Origin: Tulasnella sp. 424 | Taxonomy: Eukaryota; Basidiomycota; Agaricomycetes; Cantharellales; Tulasnellaceae | NCBI GenBank assembly: GCA_019633425.1 | Contig: WSUB01000170.1 | Location: forward strand, 21,333 to 85,332 | Reading direction: 5' to 3' | Length of the DNA stretch: 64,000 nt | In this document: positions 11,961 to 25,327 of the stretch, one piece after another | Layout of the letters: every line of letters starts with the position of its first letter | How positions within the stretch are numbered: the stretch's first letter is position 1 | The notes under the pieces: model-generated | Seen by the model: the letters and a program-made list of their open reading frames with translations, nothing else | What the model was told of the DNA's origin: nothing | Databases searched by the model: none | Made by a program: the position numbers and the translations under genes

Positions 11961-12321
11961 GACTAAGCCGCGGCCCGGCCCGGTCCCACCGTAGCTTTAC
12001 GGCGCATGCAAGGAGAACAACCTCATAAATAAAATAAGACGCCCTTACGTGCGGAAACTTCCAGTAATGAAGGACGAAGAGCGTCCCCTGGACATGATCA
12101 ACGCCTCTGCACAGCGAGATACGTCGGGTCTCATTCGCAAGACTGGAGCGGCGGGTAGTGGGTTCCCAGCAAAAGGGATATCATAGATGACAGCATAACT
12201 TAAGTTAAGAAATAGGTATCGAAAGATCAGGAAGGTTTCTCTGGTGCGTTGTCTGGATGACTGGTAGCAGATCCCGTCAGGACAAAGTTTGGACGTGCTT
12301 GCCTTACCAGTCCAAGCACGA
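11961..12321. other. Intergenic stretch upstream of LAA1
   Basis: About 360 bp between the triplication and LAA1, which should hold the LAA1 promoter. It opens with a GC-rich block (CGCGGCCCGGCCCGG near 11970). No TATA-like box is obvious. A minus-strand frame at 12045-12359 overlaps the LAA1 start and is regarded as a shadow. Confidence 0.4.
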
Positions 12322-15300
12322 ATGGCAACTACGACACCCGCAACAGACGATTTACGCATTGACGAGGCAAGGAATCAAGGTGCATATCTATAATAAACTC
12401 TAACCGAAGGTTCTTCTCTCTCCAGTCCATCCTCTCTGGCGACAATGCCGACCTTGCGCTATATAAATGGCTGTCGAAAGCAGAACGATCAGCTCAGAGT
12501 CTCAACGAAGTGAGCCTTATTCGCTATACTTATAAGTCAAGGATCTAAACATCTCTCGCGGATAGGAAGACTTGAAAATCACTCAAAATGCGTTTGAGTC
12601 TTCCTTAATTAAACTAGTAACGGGAGCGAGGCCCTACCCTCCTCCAGGTCGTCCGCTGCGGAGCTTGGCATCTCGGTGCTTAAACATCCTATACGCTCGA
12701 GGAGAAACCAAGTCACGATTCGATACCGTAAGGACGTTTTTGACCACCGCTGCAGATATTAAAGCATCTGAGGGAGTGAAAGTGTGCGTCGTTCAGTCAT
12801 TCACGAGACTGGGGCGTTGGACTAATTCGGTTGCTCAGGGCTTGCCTCTGGTGTATTGGCGAAATCATGGCCACCTCAGGCTCACAAATCCTATCCCTGA
12901 TGACGGATATTAGCAATGCCACTATACGACTTTTCAAGACCTCCAGTCTCGTCAGTCGTCATGCGAACCGAAACCCTAACAAATTCCAACTCATCGTTCG
13001 TCTCCTTGCATCTAGCCCGTGTTTGTCCGATATCATGCGCTCCTGGCCCTCCGAAAATCACTCAGGACAGCAGGGCGGGGTCTTACTGAGGCCGCAGCCA
13101 AGGATGTGTTGAAACAAACGCGATATTACATGACAGACAAGGCCCTGCCGATTCAGCGAGCCACTGCAGAGGTACGGAAGACCTGGTCAAGGTTCTTTGG
13201 AACGCCTGCCACAGAGCTGACTTGAACCTAATCTTATTAGATCCTCGTGGTTTTACACGCCGAAAAGGAGAGCATCAAAACCACGGCTGAAGTCGAATCC
13301 TTGGTAACCGTGTGCGCCAAGGGTCTCGAACAAGCAGACCAACCCACTCGCCGTTCTTTCTCCCTCCTTGTTGCCCAAGTTCTTTCCCTCACTCAGATAG
13401 AGCGTCCGATCGTCACTACCGAGAAGAAAGGTCCTGCAAAGAAGGACGCAGCCGGTGACGACGAAGCCGATGGTCCCATCTCGACGCTCGCCGAGACCAC
13501 AAAGCCTCTTATGACCGCCACGGAAATGCTCGCTCAGATATCAACACACTTCAACAAACCCGGAGCGTCTCGAAAGACTCGAGTGGGACTCTTCGATTTC
13601 TACGTTAGTCTCCTCATGTTACTTGGGGCTTCGTGGGTCGAGGCAAACTACGGAGTGATCGTGAAACACCTCATAACGGAAATAGCAGTCCCGGTCCGAC
13701 AATCCACGAATACCCACGATACGTCTCTCGTCAGAAAGCTTGTTGGAATACTGCTGAGGGATCTAATTGGAGTACGGATGTTGAGCGAACAAGGTCAAAT
13801 TGCAGCCATCAAGGAGTTGTCGGAGGGATATTTGAAGAAATGGCCAGCCCTACTTCCGGGACAAGCTGCACCTCATCACAATGCTCTTGTGGTCGCACTG
13901 AAAGAAGTCGCAGGATTACTCCAGCAGCTAGGGAATGCACCCCCACCAGTTCAGGTTTGTATGACTGTTCATTTGTCACGTTGTCGCCGCTGACCGTCGC
14001 ATTGCCCTATAGGATGCCCTGGCGGAACCCCTTGTCAACCTCTTATCTCATCCCAACCAAAGCGCCCAGGTTGCTGCCGCATGGTGTCTACGCTGCTTCT
14101 GCTTCTCTACTCCGCTACGGCTACCTAAAACGGTGCTCAACGTCGTCGAGCTTCTTCAACGCGACATCACGTCACTGGGTACTCCCCCCGTTACTCCCGA
14201 GGTTGGAAAACGAGCTCTAGGTCATGCAAACGGCTTGGCGGCGCTCTTCGCAATCATTCCCGATCGACCCCTCTACGTCTCCTATGACTTGTCAGCTAAG
14301 GTGTTCGACATGGCAATCCAGCTGTTAAAGCGTGCAGGAGAACACGACGTCATAGTAGCCCAAGTTGAAGTTGAGGTGGCATGGGCCCTCATCTCGTCCT
14401 TGATGGCGTTAGGTCCAAACTTCGTGCGAAGTCATCTACCCCAATTGCTAGTCCTGTGGAGGAACGCCTTGCCGAAACCCACAAGCAAAGATACGAGCCA
14501 TGCTACAGGACGCAGTGTGGCAGAGTGGACGTTCCTTCTTCGAGTCAGAGAAGCCGCATTACAAGCCGTTTTAAGCTTCCTCCGTCACAATTCTCCAGCG
14601 TTGGTTACCCTTGACGTTGCCCGAAGACTAGCATCTCTTCTATCCAACGCACTCGCTTTCGCTAACGCCTTTGTGGGCCAGCCGACGGACGAGATCCAGG
14701 ACGCCACATCGAACCTAGCAACTCGAGAAGCAATGCTGAGGAGGCGAGTATATCAATGCTTCACAGCTCTCGGGCTGTCAAGCGCCACCGAAGTTATGCA
14801 GACGACGTTACTCCAGTCCGCGGTTTCTCTATTCGCGGGGCCAGAAGGATACAGCGGAAGTTCGATGCAAGCTGCCATCGCCAGTTCAACCGGAAACTTT
14901 AGTTCGGTTTGGGCTATGACAGACGGTTATGCCTACGGCGTAACTAGTACAGACCGTTACTCCCTCAAGGTGTTTGGCAAGGACGAGAAAGCGGAAGGGA
15001 ACCCGGAGGAGAGCGGAGAACGATTGCATAGGGATTCTGTAGAAAACGCGATTGACGATCTGGTAAGTAGGCGGACTTCATCATGCGAATTGAAGTTTTC
15101 TCATCCGACTCTCCAGATCCTTGCACCCATCATTGGCTCGTGCGAACACGACACCTTGGCGTTATGCCGTCCCCAACTAGTCTCAGAAGAGTCAGCGTGG
15201 CCGGAGCCCCCACCGCCAATGACCGGGGTGGTTGATGCAGCCATTATCCTATTCTCGATGCTCCTTCCGGCTCAGGATGCGACGTCTGCCGCCCGAACAA

Positions 15301-18300
15301 TCAATCAAATCGCACAATCAATCAAGTCTCCTAAACTGGAAAGGAACCTGGGACGAAAGGCAGCTATTCAAATTAATGCCACTGCGGCGTTGCTCTTCAC
15401 CTTACGTCACGCCGCGCAATCGCGGCAAGCGAAGGACGTGCTTGGCGGAAGTCAGGTTGCGGAGGCCCTTGTAGGAGTACTAAAAGTACTAATTCATCAA
15501 ACTCTTCTGGCGATTTTGAGCACTGATTAAGTTCTGGCTAGGACGCTATTCTTGACGGGGACGTATTCCTTCGGAAAGCAGGAAGCGAGGCCATAGGTCG
15601 CTTAGCCAACCTCTCTGGTACGACGTTTCTCAGTACCCAAACGAAGTTCCTCGTGGATCAAGTCGTCAACAACCGTGATCCCCAAGCACGAGCTGGGTGT
15701 GCGCTGGCATTTGGAGCCATATACAGCCAAGTTGGCGGTTTGGCAGCCGGCCCGCTGCTCAAGACCACCGTAAACGTTCTCATGTCCCTAGGCAATGACC
15801 CACACCCCGTTGTCTATTTCCATGCTTTATCCGCTTTAAGCCAGGTCGCGACTTCCGCAAGTCTGTCGTACGGACCGTATGTGTCAAGCACCCTTGGCCT
15901 TATCTTCAAGCTATACATGGCTTCGACCCACGAGCCCGAGGGAGGTTCCCTTTCCAATGCGAACCTTGCCGGAGATTTGCCAGCTTATCAAGTCCTCTGC
16001 CAACTCATCGACGCTCTGATCAGCGTCCTCGGCCCGGAGCTCCAGGAGCCGAACGGTACCCGCAATCTCGTATTCAATCTTGCGATGGACTTCTGGAAGG
16101 AGGACGATGAAGGAATCCAGGTAGAAGCAATCAAATGCATTCAACACTTCCTGATGTTTGGAGCGGACTCGATGGACATTCCGGAATTGGTGGTTGGTTT
16201 CCGGTCACATCTACTCTCTTCCCGGAGACCTCTGAAGATGGCATCTATCAACGCGCTTTATCAACTAGTTCAACGCGACGCTTTCATCATGTCAAAGGTT
16301 GGGGGCGATCGTTTGGTGGAAGAACTATTCGCCATGTTGGATGATGATTCCGCCATTGACGGTGTACGGAATATCATCCTCAGCTGGCTGCAGCAAACCG
16401 TCCTCCATAACCCCTCCGCCTGGATCGACCTCTGTCAGCGTATCATGTCCCGTACAACTGCTTCCCAACGAGTCACCGAAGCCGCCTCAAAGACCGGGGG
16501 ATTACAAGATGATGAAGCAGAGTCTTTAAGTGTCGGAATGGGAGGGAATCAGGCCGCAGCAGGAGGTCCCACCTCTCGATGGCGGACCCAGCTATTCTCC
16601 CTTCGATGTCTGCACCAAATCTGCATCCTCGTAGCTAGATCGGGTCGTCGGGAACATGTTGACCTACAATTTGCCCGACAACAGAAGCTCCAACCATCCA
16701 CTCTACTCGTTTCTCGGGTGCCCGACTTGATCAAGATGGCCTTCACCGCATCGGCCGCTTACGTAACTGAGATCAGGCTCGAAGGTTTGGTTGTCTTGCA
16801 AGATGTTATCGAGGTAAGAGCCAAGTAATTCCGCCAACAACGCTCAACGACTAAACGACACCCTGATTAGGTTTTTGCGAAATCGCCCGATCCTGACTAT
16901 GAAGACTCGCTGTTACTTGAGCAGCATCAAGCACCCATTACTTCAGCCCTGACCCCAGCCTTCTCCTCTGACTCTACCCCTGAGATTTTGTCCTCTGCAG
17001 TTCAAGTGTGTGCGGCTTTCGTTGGATGCGGAGTTGTCAAGGACATCGCTCGTATGGGCAGGATCCTGAAACTTCTTACCTCCGCTTTGGAACAAAGCAA
17101 AGGTAAGTCTAAGGTGCTTTCCACATCATGGTCATAACACTCAATCCCTCTTTGCCAGAGTCGGGGACCCTTAAGATAGGTGAAGTTGGCGAGCTCAGCC
17201 CAAACGCATCAGGCATGTTGCGAATCTCAACCTTGAAAGCCTGGGCCCAACTTCAAGTCGCCGGCTCGCATCAAGCATACTTGAGCGCAGTGGTCGAACC
17301 CCATCGAGCCACATTAGCGACTCTTTGGGTATCTTCCCTTCGTGACTATGCCAGCATTCGTGGGGATTCTGAAATGCTCCAGGACTCGGCCTCCGCTGCA
17401 ATGGATGTGTCATACTCAGGTATGGGCCGGGAGGTACTATTACCGGTGAGTGCTCTCGGCCAGTCGTCGTCCAATTAGACTCTCATATACGACGGGTCGC
17501 CAGTATTACGAAGCCGCGTGGAGCAAGATTTTGAAGGCTGTTGCAAACCTGATGCTTGCCTCTGATAAGGCGGTGCTGGCGGCCATGGATGGCCAAGACG
17601 CATCCAGTCAAGCCACGCCTTTCGCTGCTCCATCCAAAGACGAGCCAACAGCATATTTCTTCGTTATATTCGGACTGGTCTTCGAAGCCCTAACTGCTTC
17701 CTCGGCTGACGCCAATGCCACTCCAGCTGCACTCGAAGCTGCTGTCACATCGCTTGAGGCACTTCGATCCCTTGTGAAGCCCGAGTACGCCGGAAAGGCA
17801 ATTCTCGAACTCTCTACTTTCGACGAACTGAGTAATTTGTTCTATCGAATGGCCATGACAGCCGCGCCGATCGTCCAGCTCAACCTCGTTGCCGTACTTG
17901 CGAGCTTAGCTTCGAGTCAGAAAGATAAACTGATAGCTAATATCAAAGCCTCCGGGTAAGTGCTTCCTACCTATGTTCGAAACTCTCGGTCCTCAGGCTG
18001 CTGGTTTATTAGTGCATCAGAACCTTTCCCCAGCGATTCACCTTTGACACACTGCCTGCGAATCTGCTCGTATGTCTTGAGGCAAGCATTGCCTTCGGCT
18101 TCAAGACGTGGGGTCTCGGGTAAGTATGTTCCAGCGCTGTGAAACGATGTCTGACCGGACATCCTTTTCGGAACATTAGGAGTATCTGGCAGCGTTGAGG
18201 ATCGAGTTGCACTCTTGACCGCAACATTTAAGGCCTTCACGATCATTGGGGACGCATTTGGCCCCGAGAAGAGAGAAGAGGTGCGAGCAGTCGCAGTCGG

Positions 18301-19386
18301 CTTGTACACAGGTAGGTTTGGTTGCTAGATCTCATTCGAACGCTACTTATATCTGTTCTCAGAATTACTGAAGGACGAGTACAGCACAGCTGATCTCACA
18401 GGTCCGACGCTGCCCTCGCTCAAGGCCATTCTTGACACGACCACTAACCCGGTGGCGGGTCCGGCGTTGGAGAAGTATCACAAGCTTGTGCATGGTCTGT
18501 TGTCGGCGTGCCTGTCGCACATTGACGAAATGCGGTGCGTTATCACAGTAACTTTTAGAACATCACTCATCAGGGAAAATACTCCATGGGTCTTTGTAAC
18601 AGGGGGCGAGAAGGCTTCTCAGCAATTATTAAAGTCAAGAACAACCTGTTGGCTTCTGTCCTGATCGTCACTGTTGTTCCGCAAAATGTCAAGCTCAGTC
18701 GCACCGTCGTAGAACACTGCTGCTATCTCATTGCGCAAAAGTTGGAGGACGGATCAACACCTGAAGTATGCTCTCTGTTCTTATATGCTTTCTTCAGCTA
18801 ACTAAATAGTCATCCCACTAGATCTCCATCACTGCGGCCCATTGCGCTAAAACTATTATGATTGCTGCGACAGCAGGAAACGCTGTCTTGGGGCACTGCG
18901 TCAAGCTGCTAATCCCTGGAATGATCCATTATATCGCTAATCTTGCATCGTCGTTGGACGAAACTGCCGAAACCGGGGTTCAGAACGCCGCCCAAATCCA
19001 GGGAATTGACGAGGTTCTCAAGGCGTTTGTCGCATTTTTCAATTCCGTCCCAGATGAACATCGTGAGCAAATACTTAGCTGTTGCTAGCTTCTAACTAAC
19101 GTGTGCTCCTCGCATAGGTGCCCGGCTCCTCGGAGTGCTTCTACCACTGTGTGTCCTGCTACTGGACCCAACGCGTTCACCTCCAACTCCGCTCCATACT
19201 CGCACTATCTCGCATCTACTTCAATTTGCAACGACTTCACCTGCTGCATTCAAGGAAGCGACGGCGAAGCTGGGTCCGGCTGAACGGGAGAAGTTGGAGA
19301 CCTCCGTCCGCCAGGCGGTTGGTGGCGCAAAATCAGCGGGTGCAGAGAAGGCAACGAAACCAGCGATCTCTTTGAGGAGTTTTTGA
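12322..19386 (+). CDS. LAA1: LAA1/HEATR5 family large HEAT-repeat protein (2,024 aa, 18 exons)
   Basis: Orthologue of yeast Laa1 and animal HEATR5A/B, which in the family bind the AP-1 clathrin adaptor and help its recruitment at trans-Golgi and endosomes. Exons: 12322-12366, 12426-12509, 12566-12783, 12839-12950, 13016-13171, 13241-13954, 14013-15062, 15117-15485, 15542-16813, 16871-17102, 17159-17445, 17504-17955, 18013-18119, 18180-18311, 18363-18534, 18603-18765, 18822-19062 and 19118-19386. They total 6,075 nt with all phases matching. Diagnostic stretches are RDPQARAGCALAFGAIYSQVGG, as in HEATR5 (cf. GCALALG...YVGG), IGEIMATSGSQILSLM near residue 120, and LPVYFHAL-type HEAT helices throughout. 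The length is close to yeast Laa1. Intron 1 only works as GC-AG. It converges with the transporter downstream, their stops 77 bp apart. Confidence 0.93.
12367..12425 (+). other. GC-AG intron 1 of LAA1
   Basis: With the donor at GAG|GCAAGG and acceptor TCTCTCCAG the reading continues DDLRIDE-SILSGDNADL in phase 0. The nearby GT (12380) would give phase 1 and a stop codon soon after. GC-AG introns are a known minority class, and GCAAGG is close to their usual GCAAGT donor. Confidence 0.7.
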
Positions 19387-19462
19387 ATATACAGAATGTA
19401 AACAGGATGGGGCGTCGTACATATATACATTCATGTACCGGTCGTTAGGTCATCAGGCCATC

Positions 19463-21392
19463 TTAGATCTTCATCCGCCCTGCTCTCAACCTCCTCGTCC
19501 AGAATGTCAGAATGATTATCGTGACAATGAAGCTCAGAACGAGACTTCCTCCGAAGATGGTGGCATGGTAAGGCCAAGCAGTACTACAACAACCAAAGTC
19601 AGCGCTGGGTTTCGGCGCCTTTCCGGGTTCAAGACCTACTTTTCCGTGATGGGGATGCCTACTTGCAACGCGGTCGCCCAAGGGAACACCCACAGGAAGT
19701 TCACCACGAAGGAGTTGCCGAAATACCATGCCGGAGTTGTGGCGAGGAGAATTGACGCGAGTTGAGTGTTTAGGGCGTAGAATATGTAGCACCTATACGC
19801 AGTGCGTCGTTTTTTTATCAACACCGTGTTGGCGATTCCGGGTATCAGGTACTTACCAATCAATCGTCCTCCACATACGAGCTGTAATTGCAGCAACGAC
19901 GTCTGAGTTGGAGAGGTACTTCGCGAAAGGCTTGACCAAGGCGAAGGAGAAGGCGAGGCAGAGTGGGATTTCGACTATAAGGGCGATGACTGCCGAACGA
20001 AGGGCGGGTCGGGCAATTCCTTTCATTGAACGGAGCTTTCGTGTACCTATTGCAGGTGAGATAGTGAGACAGCTTTATACAGGCGAGTTCAAGGGAATTG
20101 TGACACACCTAAGATATCGGACCATTTCGCTTTGAGGTTTCCAGTCGCCTTGGCCCGCGCTCGCCAGTCGTTCCATGCATGTCCACCGAAGGTACCGGAA
20201 GCAGCTTCGAGTGCGTTGACAGGAACCATCACAAGGCCCCATCGAATTGTGTTGAAGCTTTTGAAGACAGACGTCAGTAAGCTGCGCCCCTTGGGAACGT
20301 GCCAAAAAGCAACTCACATTCCCCAAGCAGTGGCATAATCTCTGCCAAGCGCGACAACTCCGTGGATCAACCACAAATACAGCCCGTTCCTAAATGCGGA
20401 TTCCATGAAAGTGAATACACCAGGTTTTGCGAGGGTGAGCCATGCGGTGTAGTTGGGCACCATGGATTTTCGGAGTTGGCCTCCGTTTGCGTTGGTGAGT
20501 CGTCGAGCGCTGGAGAGGAAGTAGAGAAGACCGGCGATGGAACCCGCTGCGTCGCATGCGAGACGGATCCCTGCTTGGGTGTTGAGAGTAGGCTTGTGTT
20601 TGGTGTGGATGCGGAAGGTGGAGAGGAACATGAAGTCGAAGATGAGGTTGAGAGCTGTGCGAGGTCCAACCAGGTGAGCCAACGCCGACTGACCGAATCC
20701 ATGTAGCTTACCGGTTGCGGTCGAGTTGATCATCAAGGGGACGTCCGGTCGATCAATACTCCTTGTCGCGAAACTGACGGCATACTCTGTAGCAGAAGTC
20801 AAGGCCGCGAATGCCGAGATCCGAATATACGTGATGGAGTTTTCCCGAACATCGACAGGAACGAACCCAACTGCAAACCGCTCTGCACCTGCGAGGAATC
20901 CCAAGGACATGATGAGTCCAAGGAGCATCTGGAATGCGATGAGCGTGAAGCAGAGGTTGATCCTGTCGGCTGCCGTACGGGTTTTGTCTCCGATGATCAA
21001 GTACGCGGCGCGAGGGAGACCTTCGTTGAGGACTTCGGCAAAGGTGTTGATGTAAGTGTAGGTGTCGGTTGTGGCTACTGAAGTAGAGTCCAGTTGGGCA
21101 ATCCAAAGCTTGGAAAGGGTAGAGTAGATGGCGGGTAAACTGAAGGTTAGGACGTTGAAGATGAGGGCTCCCGAGTAACTGAATTGGCAAGGGGTGACAG
21201 GTTAGTCATTGGAGATAACGATGGAAAGGCGGGAGCGTACGAGTCTCGAGAGAACCACGCTTTGATAGCCGGTTCATGACCTCGAGGTTGGTTGTCGTCG
21301 TTGTCAAGGCTGCTAGGGGTTGTGTCGGGACTCTTGCGCCCGTCCTCTACGGCGTCAAGGTCCTCGAGTTTCGTATCTGCCATGTAGTTCAT
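19463..21392 (-). CDS. MATE-like multi-pass transporter (549 aa, six exons)
   Basis: Exons on the minus strand (21392-21241, 21178-20318, 20281-20109, 20046-19857, 19792-19640, 19583-19463) sum to 1,650 nt. A ~40-residue acidic, soluble N-terminus precedes about 12 predicted hydrophobic helices in two similar halves. Signature-like pieces are [40 protein letters not shown] and, in the second half, [20 protein letters not shown]. This resembles the fungal branch of MATE (multidrug and toxin extrusion) proteins, which are cation-coupled exporters; assignment to MATE rather than another MOP-superfamily branch is by memory of the pattern. Met 21383 is an alternative start three residues in. It is convergent with LAA1 with only a short shared terminator region. 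Confidence 0.62.
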
Positions 21393-22959
21393 GGTGAGAT
21401 GAGTACAAAGATAACGAGAAGAGGAAGAGAGGAGGGAAAAAAGGAAAGGTTCGTACACCCACGAAGCCGATTCCACATCATTGGCCAAGACCAGCTCCTT
21501 ATATCCTGCGTTCTTTAATCGATATTCTCGTAATTTGTCTGTGGATAAGAGAAATTCGTTTTTGCCAAGCCGAACCTAGTTGGATAGCCGAGAGATAGCG
21601 AGGTCTCCAAAGGCTCCAGTTCGGGGATGGGCTGGTTGACTGACGTCCGGGGAAGGTGTTCTCTCGTTATCCGGACGGCACGCCGGCTTCCAAAGATCCG
21701 GGTCGCAAAAAAATTTATGAGATGAAAAGCCCGAGTGGTTTGTTACTGAACATCCACGACTGAAGGCGTTGCGGTTTTCTTGGAGTCTGGGTTGGTGGTG
21801 GTTCACCACCGTCGGGTCGTCGTTGATGCAAAGTAGATGGGAAAGAGTTCAACGCCTGCCGCCCCCTGAACTCTGGAAGGAACTCTGGGATAGGGGACAT
21901 CACGTGTTGCTTCGGGAGGGCCAGTTATTTTCCTTTTTCGACTCTGAGAAAGCTAGGGTCGTGGATGTTCCACGTAAGCCGGCAGCCCGGCGAGCTTCTT
22001 CGGATAACCAGTATCGTAACAGATGCTGTCAATCTGAGACCGCTCGTGACTTTGTTAGCCTCTTCCTTTCTAATATAAGGAGTCTTGGCGAAGGGCAGGC
22101 CGAGGTCACTTCGGCACGGATACTGTTGCAACGCGGTCAACGGATGTCAGCTGTGGCTCAAGTTCACGCGCACTCCTGTTCTCGCTTGATCCATTGCTCC
22201 AGCGACTCCACACAGCAAGGTTTTGGCGTAATCCTTGTATGAACCTAATGAAGCAAGAAGCTTCGGCACAGAATTCAGACTAAGAAAGCTCTATTGAAGC
22301 GCCCAACGTGATACCTGGGATAAACAAATAGTGCTCGGTGCATCTAAAGGAGCTAGACCTTCACCCCACTAGCAAAGACTTTGGTGATAGGAAAACGACA
22401 CTAACTGTGGAAATACAAAAAGGTGCGAGCTACTTCCCCTAGACCCAAACTTTAGTGCCTTGCTTTACGACAGTATTGACAGCACATCCCTTGGGCTCCC
22501 TTTCCGTCTTCACCTGCTTCCCTCCTTGGCTACAACGTATGCTTTGCTCTATATATTGGCCACACCGCACGATCGTTACAAAGAATAGTGTGAATGATAT
22601 ACCTAGAATATTCCGCTTTTATGCCGCCTTCGTACCTGTGTGACAAGCACTTATTCTTGTCGACTCGCGGACGGCTAACCGCGCGTCAAATCCAGCAGTC
22701 CTGAGTAGCAGCGGTGGCGGGACAGCTGTACGGCACATAGTTGAGCAAGATGTCTCAACGAAATTAGGGGTGACATGAGCGAAAACAACCATAGCTCCCG
22801 GAAAATGAGCACGAAATAGGACAAGGGAGTGAATCCAATGCTTACCACGGGTGAGAAGCCTGATAATGATACATATTTACGTGGTAGGAATACTTGTCCT
22901 TGCTATAAAGAATACCATGATTGTAGTTAACATGGAGTCGATAGCAGTAAATTTGATAT
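21393..22959. other. 1.5 kb with no supported gene
   Basis: The first ~100 bp upstream of the transporter should contain its promoter. A frame at plus 21769-22242 (157 aa) has no recognisable motif, overlaps minus-strand frames of similar length and lacks splice support. Nothing else stands out. Confidence 0.4.
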
Positions 22960-23526
22960 TCAGCTCCAAGTGGGGCCTAGTCTGACTCTTCTATGACCCT
23001 TCGTCGAAGGTGAGCTCCAACGTTCATCCGAGGATGCCATGGAAACCAAGAGGAAGAAGAGGGCGACTACGATACTTGTAAGATCAAGTTTTTTCCGGCT
23101 GAAGATCAGGAAGCCAGAGAGCCATGGTAATGAGAGCTTGAACGCTGACTGCCAGGATACGCTGGTTCCATGCGACGGGATGGCTAGCGAGGTCGCACAG
23201 CCGAGTTTGAAGCATTGCAAGACATGAATCAACCTGTTATATACTAGCTTCATTATATCTATCCTATTATAACGGACCAGGATAGTAAGAGTAAGCGACA
23301 TGAACTGGCGTGATCCCCGGGGCTTGTTTGTGGCTCGGCTCCCACGCCGTGTTCCCCCCCCCCCCCGAGGGCAATCCGATGACGCTCCAGCTCCATGAAC
23401 TAATTCTATCGTTGTAACATATTCGAAGAAAACAAAATAAGAAAAAATAATTACAGCGTTGTATATGAGGTCCTTGGGAAGAAAGCGCCGTCCATGACCA
23501 ACACCGTCCACCCAATGCCGTGACAT
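22960..23526 (-). other. Unassigned long frame with hydrophobic segments, downstream of the two-TM gene
   Basis: A 188-codon open frame contains a hydrophobic stretch (LTSIVVALFFLLVSMASSDE) near its end. It is interrupted in quality by a Gly/Arg segment translated from a poly-C run of about 14 C at 23354-23367. It may be 3' UTR or part of a further gene; no family is recognised. Confidence 0.2.
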
Positions 23527-23539
23527 TGGGAGGGAAGTG

Positions 23540-24020
23540 CTAACTTGAAGCTATAGGAATGATCGCGGTGGCAGCAATGAATAATACAAAAGCGAGCAAA
23601 ATTGTTCCAAATCCCAAAATTTTGATGCTTCTTTCTACGACAAAGTTGCTGGACCTTGTCGATTTCGTGTCGGGACACGACTTTTCTGACTGGGTTTCGA
23701 TGTCCGAGCTCGGCTCGATTTGTGCTTCGAGGTCGATGTCGGCCGAGATAATCGCAATCATTATGGCGAAGAGGGTGGCGACCATGCTTATTAGGGCCAG
23801 CTTTCGTGCCACCTGGGCATTTGGGTGAGGTGAAGCGATAGTAATGGTTAGGATAGCTTGGGCGTCTGCGATGAGGACGCATTGAGACTGACGGATTTGA
23901 ATTTGGTTGAGGACATCAAATCCTCTCCAGCCGTGCATGAGTTAAGAGTCTAGAGCTTACCAGCATTAACAAATCAGCTCTGCTGAGGCGATAGGAGAGG
24001 ACATGACAGAGGTAGAACAT
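23540..24020 (-). CDS. Two-TM small membrane protein, copy 1 (135 aa)
   Basis: Two exons (24020-23961, exactly 60 nt, and 23887-23540). Exon 1 encodes a 20-residue start ending SRADLLML. Exon 2 contains DAQAILTITIASPHPNAQ and a first membrane segment, KLALISMVATLFAIMIAII. A polar loop rich in Asp, Glu and Ser follows, then ERSIKILGFGTILLAFVLFI as the second membrane segment. The paralogue at 27917-28348 has the same exon 1 length, intron phase and motif order. No family is recognised; the pattern (SRADLxxL, xQALxxMxI, RKxALxSxVATLFAI, ERxIK) looks like a fungal orphan membrane family. Function unknown. Confidence 0.6.
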
Positions 24021-25327
24021 AGTACGGTTATATCTGGCGGGTGGCTTGCAGTCACATGGCGATCCACTATCCAATGTCCAGTATTTATGTTAGAAAAGAA
24101 TGTCTTAGGTGAGTGGATTTTGCTTCGAAATATCATTTGCACATAGCATCCAAGGAGATTTGCCAAGAAAAGAATGTTCGGGGAACATTCAGTCAAGTAA
24201 AGCCAAGTCTTCTGAGCGCCTTAGCCGGTCACGTGGCCGCAGCAATCGGCAAGGCTCGGCCCGTAAGCCAAGATGGTGACGTTGCCGGTCAATGGCAGCC
24301 GACCTGAATGACTCAGAGGTACAAAGTGCATCGGCTCCAGTACTGAATGGGGAGGACCGTAGGTTCGAGCCTCCGAATTATGTAATATACCTATCCAATT
24401 GCGTCCAACTGTCTTGTCAGAGTCGATGTATTGACCATAGGACGAGTACACATTATACCAAGAGATCTTTTCGACGTTTACACTTTGATTTCTATCTATT
24501 TTGCGTTTCGGGAACGGTATCGGTCAACCGACCTGTTGGCTTGTTCAATTATCACCGCTCTCGATTATCGAGAAGCGAGAGCAAGGATCTCGAATCAATC
24601 TTTTAAAGTTCGTAGTGAGTGTCAACTGGTAGGTTCAAATATCGCTAGGCATCGGCGGGTTTAGTTTCGAGTTGTCCTGCTCAGAGCTACAACGGACTTG
24701 GATATGACGCCATCGGCCTGAAGTCGTTGCTCGAGAGAGCTTTCTTGAATTCAGCGGGTAAACAAACAAATGACAACGCGCCAAGAACACGGGCTCGCAG
24801 CGGTTACCTCAGATCCACAATTGACCGATTAGTAATGATGGCATTGAAGGACGACCCTTACAAGCAACGTCAGTGAAAAGTTACAGACGTTGTGGCAACC
24901 CAAGGTGGGGGAATCACGGAGTTTTTGGTGACCCAACGTCCGACACTGAACGTGGCTGCTGCAAATGCAGGTGAAACGGGTGGGTCGACGTGGAGTCAAC
25001 GAGCCATTCGTTATAATCATATCGCAGGCTGATCAAATTTTCCACGCGGATACATTTCCAGTTGGAACTAAGGAACGGGTGGAACCCTCCGCTTCGCTGA
25101 GTATGGGTTGCTGGTCAAGAGGTTCCCGGAGAAGGGAAGGTTGGATCTAGCAGGTCCTATGATCAAAGCACGCCCCTACAAGGAGCTTCTTGTATTAGCA
25201 TACGTCGTCACAACCGGTTAGGAACTTGTGAAACTAACCGAAAGAATCTAGCTTCGAGTCGTTCGATGGAATGGCCGGATCCGCATCAGTCAATCGGCTC
25301 GATGAAAATTTTCTGCAAACCAAAGGA
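24021..25327. other. 1.3 kb without a supported gene
   Basis: Contains the 5' flank of the minus-strand gene ending at 23540 and the 3' flank of the gene ending at 25328. Short frames (plus 24292-24606, 24431-24664) have no motif. I see nothing repetitive. Confidence 0.4.

Noticed and set aside
12045..12359. 104-aa minus-strand frame over the LAA1 start
   Set aside because: It overlaps LAA1 exon 1 in antisense and shows no motif.
23354..23367. Poly-C run (also one at 61983-61996, and a poly-A run at 58455-58469)
   Set aside because: Simple homopolymers; probably neutral or sequencing-length uncertain, not treated as functional sites.
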